This document shows, piece by piece, positions 20,113-29,205 of a stretch of DNA of 64,000 nucleotides (within the stretch, counting starts at the first letter, position 1; each line of letters starts with the position of its first letter). The stretch is from NCBI RefSeq assembly GCF_904846645.1, contig NZ_CAJHBO010000002.1:1-64000 (forward strand), written 5' to 3'. Below the pieces are notes generated by a model. It made no database searches. It saw only the letters and a list, made by a program, of their open reading frames with translations, and was not told the DNA's origin. A program made the translations under genes and the position numbers. Origin of the DNA: Psychrobacter sp. Pi2-1. GTDB taxonomy: Bacteria; Pseudomonadota; Gammaproteobacteria; Pseudomonadales; Moraxellaceae.

Positions 20113-21129
20113 CCTTTTGCGGTTATACTCCTGTATCTGCTATCAACGCCTGACATAAATAGTGTCAATTGAGCATCGAGCAACACACGAGACGAATAAA
20201 GTAAGGAAGAGCTAGCTGACTTCGTTTAGTTTGCGCTAAATATGAAGAAAGGATCATGTATATAAAAGTATTGATAGACTGTTCAATGTCGCTTGTCGAA
20301 TCGACAGGCCTATCAAACAACCTATCTATTATACAACAAAGAAAATAAACATGAGTAACATCGACTAACCAGTCTATTTTAGAGGTCGTATGAATAGTAA
20401 GACAACGTTACTATGTCTTCTATATCAGAGCAGACCTTATACTAGGCACTTGAAATCCTGTGCCAAACAAATAAAAAAGATTGGTTAAGAAGAAAATTCA
20501 AACCATAGAATGCGGTTTGGTCTATCGTAACACCAGACAATCGTAAATAAGCATGAATAGAAGACGCTCTGAACGACACTATAACATGGTCATTTATTAA
20601 TTCGCGCAAAGCTAGTGCCAGTTAATTCCTACAATTATAAAATGCCTGAGCAATAATTACAAATTTATCCATTCAGTAAGAATATATACATATTTAATCA
20701 ATAAATGAATTGATAAGGATAATACTGGTTTTAACAGTGATTATTATGACAAACTTTAATCCGCTTACTAGGCATAGTCTGCCAGTTTTTGGTGTCATTA
20801 TTTATGAGTTTTGTCTCTAAAATATATTTACAAACCCAAAATATTGCTCCAATAATGCTGCTATAAACTTGCTCAAAAACAGATGAACTTTAAGCAAAAT
20901 AACCTGACAGACATATTTTGATACAAAAATTACAGCGAATAACTACCGCTACACCGCGCCAATTGGACACATGGTCCATAAAAGTTTTTTCAAATCATCA
21001 AGAATTGCTGCTAATATACCCTGCGTACTAAATGAGTTGAATGCACTTTTACCGTTCAACCGACAATGACGCGAAGGTATGCGTCTGTAGTAATTTATTC
21101 TAACAAGTCAAACCAATGGAGAGCAATTT
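20113..21129. promoter_or_regulatory. Divergent sdhC / gltA control region
   Basis: About 1 kb without a supported gene, lying between two TCA-cycle operons that point away from each other. It must hold both promoters. Two short palindromes stand out: TGTCGA-A-TCGACA at 20294-20306 and TGGAC-ACATG-GTCCA at 20964-20978. The second is about 150 bp upstream of gltA. I cannot assign a regulator. GGAG at 21118-21121 is the gltA ribosome binding site. Confidence 0.55.
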
Positions 21130-22410
21130 ATGGCTGATACTAATGCCAAACTAACCGTGAATGGTGAAGAATACGAACTTCCTATTATTAAAGGTACTTT
21201 AGGGCGCCCAGTTATCGATATTGCTGCTTTACAAGAATCAGGATTTTGGTCTTATGACCCTGGTTTTAAAGTAACTGCTCCTGTTGAATCAAAGATTACT
21301 TATATTGATGGTGGCAAAGGCGAGTTATTACACCGCGGCTACCCTATCGACGAGCTAGCGAACAACGCTGAATACCTAGAAGTTGCTTATGCACTTTTAC
21401 ATGGTGACCTACCTACTGCTGAGCAAAAAGCAGAATTTTTTGAAAAAATCCGCGAGCATACTCCTGTTCATGATCAATTGCGTAAGTTCTTTGAAGGCTT
21501 CCGCCGTGACGCGCATCCAATGGCTATTATGGTTGGTGTCGTTGGTGCCTTATCAGCGTTCTATCATGAAGACCTAGACGTGAGCAATGAAGAACATCGC
21601 GAAATCACAGCTATTCGTCTGATTGCTAAGATGCCTACGCTTGCTGCGATGAGTTATAAATACTCACAAGGCGAACCGTTCATGTATCCGCGTAATGACT
21701 TTAACTACGCAGAAAACTTCTTATACATGATGTTTGCAACGCCTGCTGATGTAGACTACGAGAAAAACGACGTTATCACTCGCGCAATGGACAAAATCTT
21801 TACTTTGCACGCTGACCATGAGCAAAACGCTTCTACGTCAACGGTACGTTTAGCTGGTTCTACTGGCGCAAACCCTTATGCGTGTATCGCTGCTGGTATC
21901 GCAGCCCTATGGGGTCCATCACATGGCGGCGCGAACGAAGCTGTTCTTGAGATGCTAGATGAAATCGGTACTGTTGAAAACGTGCCTGAGTTCATGGAAA
22001 AAGTGAAGAGCCGTGAAGTGAAGCTAATGGGCTTTGGTCACCGTGTTTACAAAAACTTCGATCCACGTGCTCAAGTAATGAAAGAGACTTGTGATGAAGT
22101 ACTAGAAGCACTAGGTATCAACGATCCTAAGCTTGAATTGGCAATGGCACTAGAAAAAATTGCGTTAGAAGATCCGTTCTTCATCGAGCGTAACCTATAT
22201 CCAAACGTTGATTTCTACTCTGGTATCATCTTGAAAGCCATTGGTATCCCAACGTCAATGTTTACCGTAATCTTTGCATTGGCTCGTACTTCAGGTTGGA
22301 TCAGCCATTGGTTAGAAATGCACAGTGCACCTTTCAAAATCGGTCGTCCACGTCAGTTATACACTGGTGAAACGCGCCGTGATTTTGTAAAAGTTGAAGA
22401 TCGCAAGTAA
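21130..22410 (+). CDS. gltA: Citrate synthase (type II, GltA)
   Basis: A 426-residue enzyme that condenses oxaloacetate and acetyl-CoA. The active-site blocks are present: [16 protein letters not shown] and [14 protein letters not shown] hold the two catalytic histidines, and the catalytic Asp lies in NVDFYSG. The N-terminal beta-rich extension and length match the hexameric, NADH-sensitive gammaproteobacterial type. It is transcribed alone, with its own terminator, divergent from sdhCDAB. Confidence 0.97.
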   Translation: MADTNAKLTVNGEEYELPIIKGTLGRPVIDIAALQESGFWSYDPGFKVTAPVESKITYIDGGKGELLHRGYPIDELANNAEYLEVAYALLHGDLPTAEQKAEFFEKIREHTPVHDQLRKFFEGFRRDAHPMAIMVGVVGALSAFYHEDLDVSNEEHREITAIRLIAKMPTLAAMSYKYSQGEPFMYPRNDFNYAENFLYMMFATPADVDYEKNDVITRAMDKIFTLHADHEQNASTSTVRLAGSTGANPYACIAAGIAALWGPSHGGANEAVLEMLDEIGTVENVPEFMEKVKSREVKLMGFGHRVYKNFDPRAQVMKETCDEVLEALGINDPKLELAMALEKIALEDPFFIERNLYPNVDFYSGIILKAIGIPTSMFTVIFALARTSGWISHWLEMHSAPFKIGRPRQLYTGETRRDFVKVEDRK

Positions 22411-22432
22411 GCAAAAATAATCGTTATCCAAT

Positions 22433-22462
22433 AAAAAATCCCGCCATCGTGCGGGATTTTTT
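22433..22462 (+). terminator. gltA terminator
   Basis: AAAAAATCCCGC pairs perfectly with GCGGGATTTTTT over a 6-nt loop, followed by more T. It is symmetrical and could also work for the convergent lipoprotein gene. Confidence 0.9.
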
Positions 22463-22542
22463 ATTATCTTAATTCTCGTTATTTGATATTGATTGTTTTA
22501 TGAGAAATGACTAACTAAGTGAGTTTGTAAAATTATAGTCAG

Positions 22543-23475
22543 TTACTGAAACTCTTTTAACGTTTGCTCATATTTGGCAATCTGCTCATCGTATCCTTCG
22601 ATGGTTTCATTAAACTTAGCCATCAAAGCTTCAAACTCTTGTTGCTGCTTCTGTTTCATTTGCTGCATATCAACCACTTGTTGTGCTTCTATTTGCTCCC
22701 ATACCTGATGCTGAATAATTAAACGGGCAAGAGCCGGACTTTTTGCACTTACTCTGCCAGCAATCTCTGCATGCTCAAATAACTGCGGAACCAACGTCGC
22801 CATATTGATTAATGTATCAGAATCCTCTGCGCTCAGCGGTGTTGTCACCGGTTGATATAAAGCGTCCATAGTTTGCTGATATCGCTCTATGATTTGATCC
22901 TCGGTCAACATAACAGGTTTACGCGGCTCAAGACTGATGCGTTTTAAAACTTTTAAATCACGCTCACCAACTTCAGTGCTAGTATTGACATCTACCTCTG
23001 CATTTACATTTGAATTGCTGTCTATCGGGGCGATATCGTTATTCGATGACGCCACTTCTGCAGAACTGGTAGCAGTAGTATTCGCAATGGGAGCGGTATC
23101 ATCGGTCGCTACTTCGTTATTACTATCTGTATTTTCATTATTATTAGTATTCAGTAATAAAAGCTCCTCACTGTCTGACGCATCTGCCGCTTGCAATGAC
23201 TCATATTCCGCTTGCAATCGTCTCTGTAAACTCTGCGCCTGTGCGACATATATCGGCTGAAATTGTTTTATGCGCGCAGCAGCTGAGTCACTTTTTGGCA
23301 TAGGCTGACTGTCTTCTACGCTTGTTTTTTCACTGGTTTGACTGTCATCAGCTACAGGCAATGTTTCAGACTGCTGACAACCTGTCAAAAACAATACTCC
23401 TGACAGTGCGGCTACAAGCAAGGTCGATGGATATCGAGTATCAACATTAGGCTTTACTGACAAAAATTTAAACAT
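22543..23475 (-). CDS. Putative lipoprotein with coiled-coil C-terminus, unknown function
   Basis: A 310-residue protein with a lipoprotein signal: a hydrophobic stretch ending in the lipobox LTGC, Cys at residue 33. A low-complexity Asn/Thr/Ser-rich linker follows (roughly residues 105-160), then a Gln/Glu/Lys-rich coiled coil from about residue 265 to the end. It should be exported and membrane anchored. ATG at 23475 has AAAGGA upstream and is preferred over a TTG at 23502. I recognise no catalytic motif and no named family. A structural envelope role is possible but unproven. Confidence 0.75.
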   Translation of the reverse strand: MFKFLSVKPNVDTRYPSTLLVAALSGVLFLTGCQQSETLPVADDSQTSEKTSVEDSQPMPKSDSAAARIKQFQPIYVAQAQSLQRRLQAEYESLQAADASDSEELLLLNTNNNENTDSNNEVATDDTAPIANTTATSSAEVASSNNDIAPIDSNSNVNAEVDVNTSTEVGERDLKVLKRISLEPRKPVMLTEDQIIERYQQTMDALYQPVTTPLSAEDSDTLINMATLVPQLFEHAEIAGRVSAKSPALARLIIQHQVWEQIEAQQVVDMQQMKQKQQQEFEALMAKFNETIEGYDEQIAKYEQTLKEFQ

Positions 23476-23693
23476 GAGAGTATATATCCTTTGGTAAAGC
23501 AAAATTATAAAAGGGTAAGTTACAATTGCGGTTCATTATTCTTTGATTTTTAGCGACACAGTTGACTGTTAAATCGTTCAACTTACTTATCCAATATTTA
23601 TCCGACTGACCTGTATCTCAATTGCTATATAGTTTAATTGTTCTATAGTTCGGTTATGCTTATCATAGTTAAGCTTACTGTTACTTTTAAAAA

Positions 23694-24224
23694 TTAGATG
23701 ATTGATGGATTATCAGTATTTTTTGCCTTAATAGGCTGCTCTGTCAAAAATGGAATACAAGCTTCCCACTCTTGGCAGTTCTGACCACGATGACGACGTA
23801 CAAAATAGTCTTGAACCATGCGTGCCTGCTGCTCAATACCATACTTAAAAAATGATTTGCCTGTTTCTAACACGTAGTCATATTTTCGGTTGATAATCGC
23901 TCCGCGTACAACCTTTAAGCCTTTCTGTATCTGCCATACGTGCGTTAGCTCATGTATAAGCCAGCTTTGTTTACTCAATGGAGCTTCGCTAAAATCCGTA
24001 ATCCAATCGACTGAATTAAAGTAAATATTGCCATTGGGGCTAACGGCATAATGTTTTAGTACCCACCACGCTGTCTTTAACTGCACTTCATCAAGTTTGA
24101 TGCTGTCACCAAATACTGAATGCGCCAATGCTATCTCGCCAGCTGTCAGATAACGTGACTGCTGCTTGCCCGTATCACTACGCAAGTAACGATTGAATAA
24201 GCGTTTAAGAGTCGGTTCAGACAT
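23694..24224 (-). CDS. HELTH-motif protein, putative metallopeptidase-like
   Basis: A 176-residue soluble protein without signal peptide. Residues near 90-97 read HELTHVWQ, an HExxH zinc-binding pattern of the type found in Rhs/Vgr-associated and DUF4157-like proteins. The third ligand cannot be placed with confidence. A LTAGEIALAHSVFGDSI segment about 27 residues in is typical of the same proteins. No secretion genes are nearby, so the gene is an orphan here. It may be a peptidase, or a fold relative that only keeps the motif. Confidence 0.7.
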   Translation of the reverse strand: MSEPTLKRLFNRYLRSDTGKQQSRYLTAGEIALAHSVFGDSIKLDEVQLKTAWWVLKHYAVSPNGNIYFNSVDWITDFSEAPLSKQSWLIHELTHVWQIQKGLKVVRGAIINRKYDYVLETGKSFFKYGIEQQARMVQDYFVRRHRGQNCQEWEACIPFLTEQPIKAKNTDNPSII

Positions 24225-24675
24225 CGTTAATGCAATACCTTATATTTGATAAGCCATTTTTAGTGTTTAATAGTTAATAGTTAACAGTCGCAATTGGCCA
24301 ACTTTTCCCATCGATACGGTAAAACTGTTAATAGTAGAGCCGTTAATATAGATGAATGATGAAAACAAAAGTACTCCGGACACAAGCTATACGCTTAGTT
24401 AGCTTTCATTAACATATTTTTGCGCTAACCTAGCGCGTATGACTTATAACAAGTACCATCCTTATAAACTAGCTTACTTCTATTGCTGATGTCTAATACT
24501 CATTGCTATTATAAAATTGCTGCGAAAATCATGCCAAACGTATATGAGTATCTAAAATCAATGAAAATGATGGAGTTAGCGTAGTATGCTGTTATTTGGG
24601 TTTAGCTATAGATGCCTTGCCATTACTACCATTGTAGATAGTAGATAGCTTTTTTATTTTTCGATAGAGAGTCTT
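24225..24675. other. Intergenic region before rarA
   Basis: About 450 bases between divergent genes (the HELTH protein and rarA) with no supported ORF. It must hold promoters for both. No strong operator or RNA structure was seen. Confidence 0.45.
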
Positions 24676-25965
24676 ATGCCACCTAACTTCCATACCGATA
24701 CCCCACTTGCTCAGCGTATGCGCCCTACTTCTCTTACCGATATTATTGGTCAAGAGCACTTGCTGGCGGCTGGCGCACCGTTACGACGCTTGGTAGAGCA
24801 AGGGCATCTGCCATCTATTATCCTGCACGGTGAAGCAGGTATTGGCAAAACAACCATTGCGATGTTGTTAGCCGATGCTGTGAATAGACCTTTTCATGCG
24901 CTCTCCGCGTTAAATACTGGGGTCAAACAGTTACGCGAAGTCTTAGATAGTAAAGATTCATTGGCATTTGAGTCACCTGTGGTCTTCATTGATGAGATTC
25001 ATCGCTTTAATAAAGCACAGCAAGATGCACTTCTGGGCGCGGTAGAGTCTGGTGATATTACTTTGATTGGTGCTACCACTGAAAACCCATCATTTAGCGT
25101 TAACAATGCTCTACTATCACGTTGCCAAGTATATCGTTTAGAGCCGTTAACGCCTGAGCAGATAAGTACCGTGCTGCAACGAGCCCTCTCAGAAGACAAT
25201 ATACTCAAAAAACTAACCGTCGACTTACAAGTAAAAGATACCATTAGTCAGCTGGCCCACGGTGATGCACGAAAGGCGCTAAACTTATTAGAGTTAGCCA
25301 TTCAGACTGCTGATACCAAGCAGTCGCCAGTGATTATCGATGATGAATTGGTCAGCCGAGTGGCACAGACTGCTTTGGTAAGATATGACAAAGATGGTGA
25401 GCAGCATTACGATATTATCTCAGCAATGATAAAATCAGTCCGTGGCTCAGATCCGGATGCGGCATTATATTGGATGGCACGTATGCTCGTAGGCGGAGAA
25501 CCTGCTGATTTTATTGCGCGGCGCTTGGTGATTTTGGCCAGTGAAGATATCGGTAATGCCAATCCTAATGCCTTACTCCTAGCTGATGCAGCATTGCGTA
25601 GTGTGCAATCTATTGGTATGCCAGAAGCACGTATTATTTTAGGTCAAGTTGTGGTGTATCTAGCGACCAGTGCCAAAAGCAATAGCACTTATAAAGCGAT
25701 CAATGCTGCGATGGCGTTGGCTGAAAAAGATGCCTCACCTGTACCGCTACATTTGCGCAATGGCGTGACCAAATTGATGCGTAGTCAAGGCTACGGTCAA
25801 GGTTATGCTTACCCGCATGATTATCCTAACCATTACTATCCACAAAGCTACTTACCAGATAATTTGGTTGGTACCAGTTTCTACGAGTTTGCAGATAATC
25901 AGCGTGAGCAGCACAGTAAGCAGTTTATGGACTGGCTAAAAAGCCAAGCAGCGAGCAATGACTAA
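24676..25965 (+). CDS. rarA: Replication-associated recombination protein A (AAA+ ATPase)
   Basis: A 429-residue member of the RarA/MgsA/WRNIP1 group of clamp-loader-like ATPases that act at stalled replication forks. It has Walker A GEAGIGKTT, Walker B VVFIDEIHRFNKAQQD, the sensor 1 region GATTENPSF, and the tetramerisation domain ending in YPHDYPNHYYPQSYLPD. Length is normal. It is transcribed alone. Confidence 0.95.
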   Translation: MPPNFHTDTPLAQRMRPTSLTDIIGQEHLLAAGAPLRRLVEQGHLPSIILHGEAGIGKTTIAMLLADAVNRPFHALSALNTGVKQLREVLDSKDSLAFESPVVFIDEIHRFNKAQQDALLGAVESGDITLIGATTENPSFSVNNALLSRCQVYRLEPLTPEQISTVLQRALSEDNILKKLTVDLQVKDTISQLAHGDARKALNLLELAIQTADTKQSPVIIDDELVSRVAQTALVRYDKDGEQHYDIISAMIKSVRGSDPDAALYWMARMLVGGEPADFIARRLVILASEDIGNANPNALLLADAALRSVQSIGMPEARIILGQVVVYLATSAKSNSTYKAINAAMALAEKDASPVPLHLRNGVTKLMRSQGYGQGYAYPHDYPNHYYPQSYLPDNLVGTSFYEFADNQREQHSKQFMDWLKSQAASND

Positions 25966-26311
25966 CTACGATATAGATCAATAAAAAAGATAACGCACAG
26001 TTTTATGAGTCAGTTTTAATGCTCATTGATAATATTTATGACTATTTTTGACATACTGAACGATATAGTGGGAAGATGGCGCAGCACGTGACGCTGAAAA
26101 GCGTTAAAATAACCTCATAATGATATATACAGGCAATTAAGCGAGTCACTTTTATATCAAATGATATTGCTTATAGCGCGATTTACTTGACCGTAGTAGC
26201 GCTTTGCTTGACCGTAACAGCTCTTTGTATTATCTACTGCTACAATAAGCAGATAGAGCCCTATATTCCAAATGACATCTATTTATAAATAATAAAATAT
26301 TGAGATTTACT
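25966..26311. other. rarA-ribB intergenic region
   Basis: About 345 bases without a gene. Apart from the tandem repeat at 26185-26226 nothing was identified. I looked for an FMN riboswitch core (GGGCAGGGTGAAATTCC-like) and did not find one. Confidence 0.5.
26185..26226. repeat. Two tandem 21-bp repeats upstream of ribB
   Basis: CTTGACCGTA(G/A)(T/C)AGC(G/T)CTTT occurs twice head to tail (units 26185-26205 and 26206-26226, 17 of 21 bases alike). They lie about 90 bp upstream of ribB and may be binding sites or simple slippage products. Confidence 0.55.
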
Positions 26312-27424
26312 ATGAGTTTAAATGCAATCCCTGAGATTATCGAAGACATTCGTGCTGGAAAAATGGTCATCTTGATGGATGATGAAGACCGCGAAAATGA
26401 AGGTGATATCATCATGGCAGCGACGCATGTCCGCCCTGAAGATATTAACTTTATGATTACTCACGCGCGTGGTCTTGTTTGTTTGACCTTATCACAAGCA
26501 CGTTGCCAGCAATTGGCACTGCCACTAATGTCAGATCGTAACGAAGCTAAATTCAGCACCAACTTTACTGTCTCGATTGAAGCAGCTGAAGGCGTCACCA
26601 CTGGTATTTCTGCTGGTGATCGTGCACGTACTATTCAGGCAGCGGTATCTTCATCAGCAAAGCCTGAAGACATCGTTCAGCCTGGACATATTTTTCCAAT
26701 TATGGCACAAAACGGCGGTGTTCTTCACCGTGCAGGCCATACAGAAGCAGGGTGTGATTTAGCACGTTTAGCAGGTCTAGAGCCAGCAGCGGTGATTGTA
26801 GAGATTATCAATGCAGATGGTACGATGGCGCGCCGTGACGACCTTGAAATATTTGCAAAAGAACATGACATCAAGATAGGCACGATTGCTGACCTTATCA
26901 ACTACCGTATCGCTAATGAGCAAACGGTAGAAGAGATTGAGTCACATCCGTTTGAAACTGAACATGGTACTTTTACGCTACATCGCTTCCGTGAGTTTGG
27001 GGCTGAAGAAACACATTTAGCCTTGGTAAAAGGTGATGTTAGCGAAGGCGTCAGCACTGTACGCGTGCATGGCTTCCACCCATTACGCGATTTATTTGCA
27101 GCTAAAAACGATATGACTGGCCGTAGTGGCTGGAGCGTACAGTCAGCACTAGAAGAAATCAGTGCTTCAGATCGCGGTGTGTTGGTATGGATTGGTAGCA
27201 ATCAGCCAGTTGATTTGGGAGATGCGTTGAATAAAGCCGCGGACAACGAGTCGCAATCTACCATCACGCAGCAACCTTATCGTAGTATTGGCGTTGGTGC
27301 ACAGATATTACGCCACTTAGGTGTTCGTGATATGCGCTTATTGTCATCACCAATGAAGTTTTTTGCATTATCAGGTTTTGATCTAAACGTGGTTGATTTT
27401 GTTCATGCGCCGCAACAAGACTAA
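26312..27424 (+). CDS. ribB: 3,4-dihydroxy-2-butanone 4-phosphate synthase, RibBX type
   Basis: A 370-residue two-domain protein for riboflavin synthesis. Residues 1-200 are the RibB domain, which converts ribulose 5-phosphate to DHBP and formate: DDEDRENEGDIIMAA, THARGLVCL, GDRARTIQAA and HRAGHTEAGCDLARLAG hold the metal and substrate residues. Residues of about 210-370 align with GTP cyclohydrolase II, but the three zinc-binding cysteines are absent (RVHGFHPLRDLFA where HSECLTGD is expected). It is therefore probably not a working cyclohydrolase and matches the proteobacterial RibBX variant. Start at ATG 26312. Confidence 0.92.
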   Translation: MSLNAIPEIIEDIRAGKMVILMDDEDRENEGDIIMAATHVRPEDINFMITHARGLVCLTLSQARCQQLALPLMSDRNEAKFSTNFTVSIEAAEGVTTGISAGDRARTIQAAVSSSAKPEDIVQPGHIFPIMAQNGGVLHRAGHTEAGCDLARLAGLEPAAVIVEIINADGTMARRDDLEIFAKEHDIKIGTIADLINYRIANEQTVEEIESHPFETEHGTFTLHRFREFGAEETHLALVKGDVSEGVSTVRVHGFHPLRDLFAAKNDMTGRSGWSVQSALEEISASDRGVLVWIGSNQPVDLGDALNKAADNESQSTITQQPYRSIGVGAQILRHLGVRDMRLLSSPMKFFALSGFDLNVVDFVHAPQQD

Positions 27425-27461
27425 AAACTGTTTAAGAGATTAGTTGAAGAATGAGTTATAG

Positions 27462-27499
27462 AAAAGGCACGCTGACATTATGTTAGCGTGCCTTTTTTT
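27462..27499 (+). terminator. Bidirectional terminator between ribB and a thioesterase
   Basis: AGGCACGCTGACA and TGTTAGCGTGCCT form a 13-bp stem with one mismatch or wobble over a 3-nt loop, with T7 on the plus side and A4 before it. It serves the convergent genes on both sides. Confidence 0.88.
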
Positions 27500-27566
27500 G
27501 TTTTTGGCTTTTAATTCAAGATAGCTTTTTTGAAAAAATAAACCATCGACTCATATAGAAACCGAC

Positions 27567-28058
27567 CTAAAGCTCAGGCGTATGACCAAACTCGGCTTCT
27601 AATGCTAGCAGCTGTTGACGCTCTGCTGCTGTCCATGGCAATTTACCTTTACCATCACTATCCAGACGTACTACGACTGCTTCTGCCATAGCAACGATTG
27701 TTTCTTGTGCGGTACTATAGTAACTATATTCCATCGCCATACTTGTATTGCCTAAACGCTTACAACGAACTCCTAATAATAATGTATCAGGATAAGTGAC
27801 TGGGCGTAAATACTGGCAGCTAGACTGGGCTAAAACAGTGACCATACTGCCATCAAACATACCTAGCGCATGCAAATAACTAATGCGTGCTGACTCAGCG
27901 TAACGATAGTAAACCACATTATTCAGGTGATTGAAGGCATCCATCTCTCCCCACTGTATCGGCTGATGATGAATAACAGGATAATGAGCTAGTAATTCAG
28001 GGCGGTGTTCGTTTGCTACATCAGACATAGATGCTGACTTTTCATTAGAATGGGTCAT
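27567..28058 (-). CDS. Acyl-CoA thioesterase, hot-dog fold (4-hydroxybenzoyl-CoA thioesterase type)
   Basis: A 163-residue single hot-dog-fold protein. The block QWGEMDAFNHLNNVVYYRY contains the catalytic Asp of the 4HBT/YbgC group (DxxxHxNN). It should hydrolyse an acyl-CoA, but chain specificity cannot be told. The first 25 or so residues are low in homology, so the true start could lie later, at MSDVANEH. It lies 52 bp downstream of hemX and may be co-transcribed with it. Confidence 0.85.
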   Translation of the reverse strand: MTHSNEKSASMSDVANEHRPELLAHYPVIHHQPIQWGEMDAFNHLNNVVYYRYAESARISYLHALGMFDGSMVTVLAQSSCQYLRPVTYPDTLLLGVRCKRLGNTSMAMEYSYYSTAQETIVAMAEAVVVRLDSDGKGKLPWTAAERQQLLALEAEFGHTPEL

Positions 28059-28110
28059 TGCTTACCTTACGTTTTATATTTTCTGTATTAACTATTGTGA
28101 CTAACTCTTG

Positions 28111-29145
28111 TTAGCGTTGCGGCTTATCCAAAATTTCCGTCGTCAATAATGGCGTTGGTTTGGGTGCATGAGCAATCAACTGATTTAGCCATACAATTAC
28201 TTCTGGTATGTCACTCGGTGCTTTCATTGTCTCAAGATTACTTTGACCATCGATTGGTTTTTTATCGGCTTGTACAATGCCAATCGCGCCAGCTTGTGCT
28301 GACTTTTTATTGTCGCTATTTGAGGCCTTAGGCACCAACGTTTTTAATTGTTTACGTGCTTGCGTCAAATAGCTGACCAGTTGATCTTGCTTACGCATAT
28401 TGCTAGCTTGGCTTGCTAAATTCAACGTCATGATGACTTCATGGATAGTGAGCTGACGACGCGTTAGATTTGTACCACGAGTCGCTGAAGTATCAGTAGC
28501 ATTGGTTACTTTAGGCTGCTGTTTATTTTCAATAGCTGCATCTACCAGCTCTCGACGCTGTAAATCCGTACCTTCATAGCTGCCAAGACGCTCATGACTG
28601 TGCAAAAATTCCTGAATATTTTGAACCGCCAGATTTTGTATTTGCCACGGGCTTGGCTGCGAGCTTTGTGCCTGCAGACGCTCAATATCTTTGAGCAAAC
28701 TTTGCTTAATAACGATGGTGAGCGCAGGCGCAATCTCATTACTGCTTTGCGACAACTGCCAATGTAGACCTCGCAATAACTCAATCGCGGCACTGTCATT
28801 ACTATCCGCCAACAGTCTATCAGCAGCTTTGATTTGGATACGCAACAGGTCCAACTGATTCTGCGCTTGGCTACTGGCCTTAACTCTAGGCTCTGGCAGC
28901 GTCTGCTGACTCATGGCAAATAAACGATCGTCCATTTCGTTTAATCGACTGATTACTTGCTCATTGCTCTGCAAACGATCGTTGACACTATGCTGAAAGC
29001 GCTGCTGACTAATATATAGCCACAATAATGCAGCGATCAGTAATAAGATAACCAGCCATTGCATCCGTAGCAGCAAAATATTTGCTTGCCGGCGCTGCTG
29101 AACAGTAGAAGGATCCTTAGATAAGGACTCAGAATTCATTGACAT
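28111..29145 (-). CDS. hemX: HemX-like membrane protein
   Basis: A 344-residue protein with one membrane helix near residues 28-46 (WLVILLLIAALLWLYI), followed by a long, mostly helical, Gln-rich periplasmic part. This architecture and the place directly after hemC-hemD match HemX, often mis-annotated as uroporphyrinogen-III methyltransferase. No methyltransferase motifs are present. Its job in tetrapyrrole synthesis is not settled. It lies 60 bp after hemD. Confidence 0.82.
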   Translation of the reverse strand: MSMNSESLSKDPSTVQQRRQANILLLRMQWLVILLLIAALLWLYISQQRFQHSVNDRLQSNEQVISRLNEMDDRLFAMSQQTLPEPRVKASSQAQNQLDLLRIQIKAADRLLADSNDSAAIELLRGLHWQLSQSSNEIAPALTIVIKQSLLKDIERLQAQSSQPSPWQIQNLAVQNIQEFLHSHERLGSYEGTDLQRRELVDAAIENKQQPKVTNATDTSATRGTNLTRRQLTIHEVIMTLNLASQASNMRKQDQLVSYLTQARKQLKTLVPKASNSDNKKSAQAGAIGIVQADKKPIDGQSNLETMKAPSDIPEVIVWLNQLIAHAPKPTPLLTTEILDKPQR

Positions 29146-29205
29146 AAGGCAGTACCGTTATTGGTATAGATAAACATGTTTAAAGCAAATGGGAAGTTTA
29201 AGGTA

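Noticed and set aside
25966..26311. Possible FMN riboswitch before ribB
   Set aside because: The RFN core motifs are not present in this stretch.
28111..29145. Uroporphyrinogen-III C-methyltransferase
   Set aside because: The protein has one membrane helix and a helical tail but no SAM-binding methyltransferase motifs. HemX fits better.
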